This document shows positions 4,742-7,047 of a stretch of DNA of 7,047 nucleotides, piece after piece. The notes beneath the pieces were generated by a model. The model saw only the letters and a program-made list of their open reading frames with translations, was not told the origin of the DNA and ran no database searches. The DNA comes from Bacillota bacterium (lineage in GTDB: Bacteria > Bacillota > Clostridia > Christensenellales > SZUA-584). Made by a program: the position numbers and the translations under genes. Position 1 is the stretch's first letter; each line of letters starts with the position of its first letter. Location of the stretch: positions 1 to 7,047 of the forward strand of contig JAEWQS010000068.1 of the NCBI GenBank assembly GCA_023399095.1, in the 5' to 3' direction.

Positions 4742-6673
4742 ATGAAAATCACACTTGCAAACGGAGAATCAAGGGAATTTGAAAACGGCCAAAGTGCGTT
4801 TGATATCGCAAAAGCCATATCGAACAAGCTTGCCAAAAAGGCGCTGGCCGCAAGGATAGACGGCACCGTGAGCGATTTAAATACGGTGATAGAGCGCGAC
4901 TGCCGTCTGGACATACTCACATTTGAGGACGAAGCCGGAAAAAAAGCGCTGTGGCACACCGCTTCGCACGTCATGGCGCAAGCCGTGAAACGGCTTTTCC
5001 CGGGCGCGAAGCTCGCCATCGGCCCTGCGATCGATACCGGGTATTACTACGACTTCGATGTGGAAAATCCTTTTGACGCGGACGATCTCAAAAATATTGA
5101 AGACGAGATGGCGCGTATCGTGGCGGAGAACCTGCCGCTTGAAAAGTTTGAGCTAAGCCGTAGCGCGGCGCTCGACTTCATGAAGGATGAGCCGTACAAG
5201 CAGGAGCTGATTAACGATCTGCCTGAGGATGCTGTGTTAAGCTTTTACCGTCAGGGTGAGTTCACCGACCTATGCGCGGGCCCGCACGTATCGTCCACCA
5301 GCAAAGTTAAGTCGTTTAAGCTCTTGAGCATCGCAGGCGCTTATTGGCGCGGCAGTGAAAAAAACAAGATGCTCACGCGCATATACGGCACAGCATTTGA
5401 GAAGCAAGAAGAGCTGGCTGCGTACTTGAATATGCTCAAAGAGGCCCGCGAGCGAGACCATAACAAATTAGGCCGCGAGCTTAAATACTTCACCACAAGC
5501 GATGTGGTGGGTCAAGGGCTGCCGCTGATTATGCCCAAGGGTGCCAAGGTGATGCAGGTGCTAAGCCGTTTCGTGGAGGACGAAGAAGAGAAGCGCGGTT
5601 ATCAGCTGGTGCGCACACCGCTGATGGCCAAAAGCGATCTGTATAAGATATCCGGTCATTGGGATCATTACAGAGACGGCATGTTCGTGCTGGGTGACGA
5701 GAAGAAAGGTGAAGAAGTCATGGCTCTTCGTCCCATGGACTGCCCGTTCCAGTTCATGATGTACAACGCTGAACTGCACAGCTATCGCGAGCTGCCCATG
5801 CGCTACAGCGAAAACGCGACGCTGTTCCGCAACGAAGCCTCAGGCGAGATGCACGGCCTCATCCGCGTGCGCCAATTCACATTGGCCGACGCGCACATCA
5901 TCTGCACACCCGAACAAGTGGCCGATGAATTCAAGGCCGTTATCGAGCTGATACAATATATGATGAAGTGTATCGGTATTGAGGACGAGATCACATACCG
6001 CTTCTCCAAATGGGATCCCAGCAACACCGAAAAGTACATCGACGACCCGGAGGCCTGGGACACCACACAGGCGCTTATGAAGCGCATCATCGACGAAGTT
6101 GGCATAAAATACTACGAGGCGGACGGCGAAGCCGCATTCTACGGGCCCAAGCTGGATCTTCAGTTCAGGAACGTATTTGGCAAGGAAGACACTCTGTTCA
6201 CAGTGCAGATCGATTTTGCGCTACCCGCTCGTTTTGACATGACATACGTGGATAGCGACGGCGAAAAGAAACGTCCGTATATTATTCACCGTTCCTCCAT
6301 CGGCTGCTACGAACGTACGCTTGCGATGCTGATCGAGAAATATGCAGGCGCTATGCCGCTTTGGATTGCGCCCGAGCAGGTGCGGCTCATGTCTATCACT
6401 GACCGCTCGATCGAATATTTGCGCGAATGGGAGAAGAAGCTAAGAAGCGCCGGTGTGCGCGTGACGCTGGATAACCGTAGTGAAAAGATCGGTTACAAGA
6501 TTCGCGAGGCGCGTAATGAGCGCATTCCGTATATGGCGGTCGCGGGCGACAACGAGGTGGACAACGGTACACTGGCGATCCGCAAGCGCGGCGAAGGCGA
6601 CATCGGCCAGATGGACGGCGACGCTTTTGTGAACTTGGTGATAGAGCAGATCAAGGATAAGACAATATTCTAA
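4742..6673 (+). CDS. thrS: Threonyl-tRNA synthetase
   Basis: Class II synthetase that charges tRNA-Thr with threonine in the cytoplasm; 643 aa, the normal bacterial length. Domains in order: TGS (about 1-61), editing domain (62-240) with His72, His76, Cys178 and His182 in place to hydrolyse Ser-tRNA, catalytic core (about 245-540) and anticodon-binding domain (about 545-640). The zinc ligands that select threonine are Cys334 (MDCP), His385 (ADAH) and His516 (IIHRSS). Motif 2 lies around FRNEASGEMHGLIRVRQF (362-379); motif 3 reads GCYERTLAMLIE (521-532). The ATG at 4742 follows GAGGA by 6 bases. The reading frame stays open back through the T-box to a GTG at 4661, but that part is leader RNA. 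Expression is controlled by the T-box upstream, and a strong terminator follows. Nothing appears damaged. Confidence 0.98.
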   Translation: MKITLANGESREFENGQSAFDIAKAISNKLAKKALAARIDGTVSDLNTVIERDCRLDILTFEDEAGKKALWHTASHVMAQAVKRLFPGAKLAIGPAIDTGYYYDFDVENPFDADDLKNIEDEMARIVAENLPLEKFELSRSAALDFMKDEPYKQELINDLPEDAVLSFYRQGEFTDLCAGPHVSSTSKVKSFKLLSIAGAYWRGSEKNKMLTRIYGTAFEKQEELAAYLNMLKEARERDHNKLGRELKYFTTSDVVGQGLPLIMPKGAKVMQVLSRFVEDEEEKRGYQLVRTPLMAKSDLYKISGHWDHYRDGMFVLGDEKKGEEVMALRPMDCPFQFMMYNAELHSYRELPMRYSENATLFRNEASGEMHGLIRVRQFTLADAHIICTPEQVADEFKAVIELIQYMMKCIGIEDEITYRFSKWDPSNTEKYIDDPEAWDTTQALMKRIIDEVGIKYYEADGEAAFYGPKLDLQFRNVFGKEDTLFTVQIDFALPARFDMTYVDSDGEKKRPYIIHRSSIGCYERTLAMLIEKYAGAMPLWIAPEQVRLMSITDRSIEYLREWEKKLRSAGVRVTLDNRSEKIGYKIREARNERIPYMAVAGDNEVDNGTLAIRKRGEGDIGQMDGDAFVNLVIEQIKDKTIF

Positions 6674-6686
6674 CCGGGTAACATGC

Positions 6687-6723
6687 AAAGGCGGTATGGC
6701 TATAGAGCGATACCGCCTTTTTT
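6687..6723 (+). terminator. Intrinsic terminator after thrS
   Basis: AAAGGCGGTAT (6687-6697) pairs perfectly with ATACCGCCTTT (6710-6720). The loop can form an extra GCT-ATAG-AGC hairpin after a G-G mismatch, and T continues to 6723. It begins 13 bases after the thrS stop. Confidence 0.93.
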
Positions 6724-6767
6724 ATACGGTTGGATTTCGTGTTTGTACGGCTTCTCTTAAACCACTC

Positions 6768-6789
6768 AGATCGACACAGAGGTCGATCT
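6768..6789. repeat. Perfect inverted repeat between convergent terminators
   Basis: AGATCGAC (6768-6775) and GTCGATCT (6782-6789) are exact inverted copies around ACAGAG. No T run follows on either strand, so it is not a normal terminator. It lies in the gap between the thrS terminator and the terminator of the opposing gene. Its function is unknown; a protein-binding palindrome or an RNA 3'-end structure are both possible. Confidence 0.6.
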
Positions 6790-6806
6790 CTACAGTTCGA
6801 TAATTC

Positions 6807-6838
6807 AAAAAACGGCATGGCCATGTGACCATACCGTT
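6807..6838 (-). terminator. Intrinsic terminator of the minus-strand SPFH-like gene
   Basis: Read on the minus strand, AACGGTATGG (6838-6829) pairs with CCATGCCGTT (6820-6811) through 10 pairs with one G-U, around an 8-base loop, and ends in TTTTTT (6812-6807). It starts 15 bases after the stop codon of the opposing gene. Confidence 0.88.
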
Positions 6839-6853
6839 CGTTGTTTATATGTT

Positions 6854-7047
6854 TTATGGCTGAGTCGTGGTGCTCGGCGTTGTGCTGGGCGCAGAGGTGG
6901 AATCAAGGTTTGATAGATCAATCATCACGCCCTCCGATTCGCCGCTCAAGTATGCCGGAAGTTTGCCGTCCCACTTCTTTATCCATTCAAGCTCCAGTAT
7001 CTCGGGGTTTTCCGCAATGGCGGAAGAGAGAATGCGCTTTTCCTCGG
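6854..7047 (-). CDS. C-terminal end of a probable prohibitin-like SPFH/band-7 protein (partial)
   Basis: Only the last 63 residues are present; the gene enters from the right edge and stops with TAA at 6854-6856. The visible part starts EEKRILSSAIAENPEILELE and continues WIKKWDGKLPAYL. This helix followed by a KWDGKLP block resembles the C-terminal end of bacterial prohibitin-like SPFH proteins, which are membrane-anchored and oligomerise on the inner face of the membrane. It ends with a low-complexity Ser/Thr/Pro tail (STSAPSTTPSTTTQP). A terminator directly follows. The reading frame is certain; the family call rests on a short stretch and the SPFH domain itself lies outside the window, so it could be another coiled-coil protein. 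Confidence 0.6.
   Translation of the reverse strand, partial: EEKRILSSAIAENPEILELEWIKKWDGKLPAYLSGESEGVMIDLSNLDSTSAPSTTPSTTTQP

Noticed and set aside
1..7047. CRISPR arrays, tRNA or rRNA genes, transposases, integrases and long repeats
   Set aside because: None seen on reading either strand. Flanks and gene order look like stable chromosomal backbone, with no sign of a mobile element.

Overview
This window looks like chromosome from a Gram-positive Bacillota, most likely a Clostridia-type organism. The signs are strong AGGAGG-like ribosome binding sites, a perfect TTGACA-17-TATAAT promoter, a tRNA-sensing T-box leader before thrS, and the PadR / DUF1048 / DrrA-type ABC gene set. I cannot name the genus from sequence alone.

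Left part (about 1-2320, minus strand): a tightly packed, translationally coupled operon read right to left. It encodes a PadR-family repressor, a DUF1048 protein, a DrrA-like ABC ATPase and an ABC-2 permease that runs off the left edge. Consecutive genes overlap by 8, 4 and 4 bases. In front of padR is a candidate extended -10 promoter overlapped by a perfect 6-bp dyad, TTACTA-N8-TAGTAA. This is the expected layout for an autoregulated, drug-inducible exporter.

Middle part (about 2321-4446, plus strand): a MazF/EndoA-type endoribonuclease gene stands without a visible antitoxin gene and is closed by an intrinsic terminator. It is followed by a YitT-family membrane protein (YitT plus DUF2179) and a small DUF308/HdeD-like membrane protein that has its own likely promoter.

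Right part (about 4456-7047): thrS (threonyl-tRNA synthetase, 643 aa, apparently complete and active) is preceded by a T-box leader. The specifier codon ACC (Thr), stem III, antiterminator and competing terminator can all be drawn. thrS ends in a strong terminator. It converges on a minus-strand gene, cut by the right edge, whose C-terminus resembles prohibitin-like SPFH/band-7 proteins and which has its own terminator. Between the two terminators is an unexplained perfect 8-bp hairpin.

Most of the window is well-known gene families in ordinary arrangements. I do not see convincing evidence of a wholly new system. The best leads are the solitary mazF, the PadR operator and unusual padR start, the function of DUF1048 in the exporter operon, and the fine structure of the thrS T-box.
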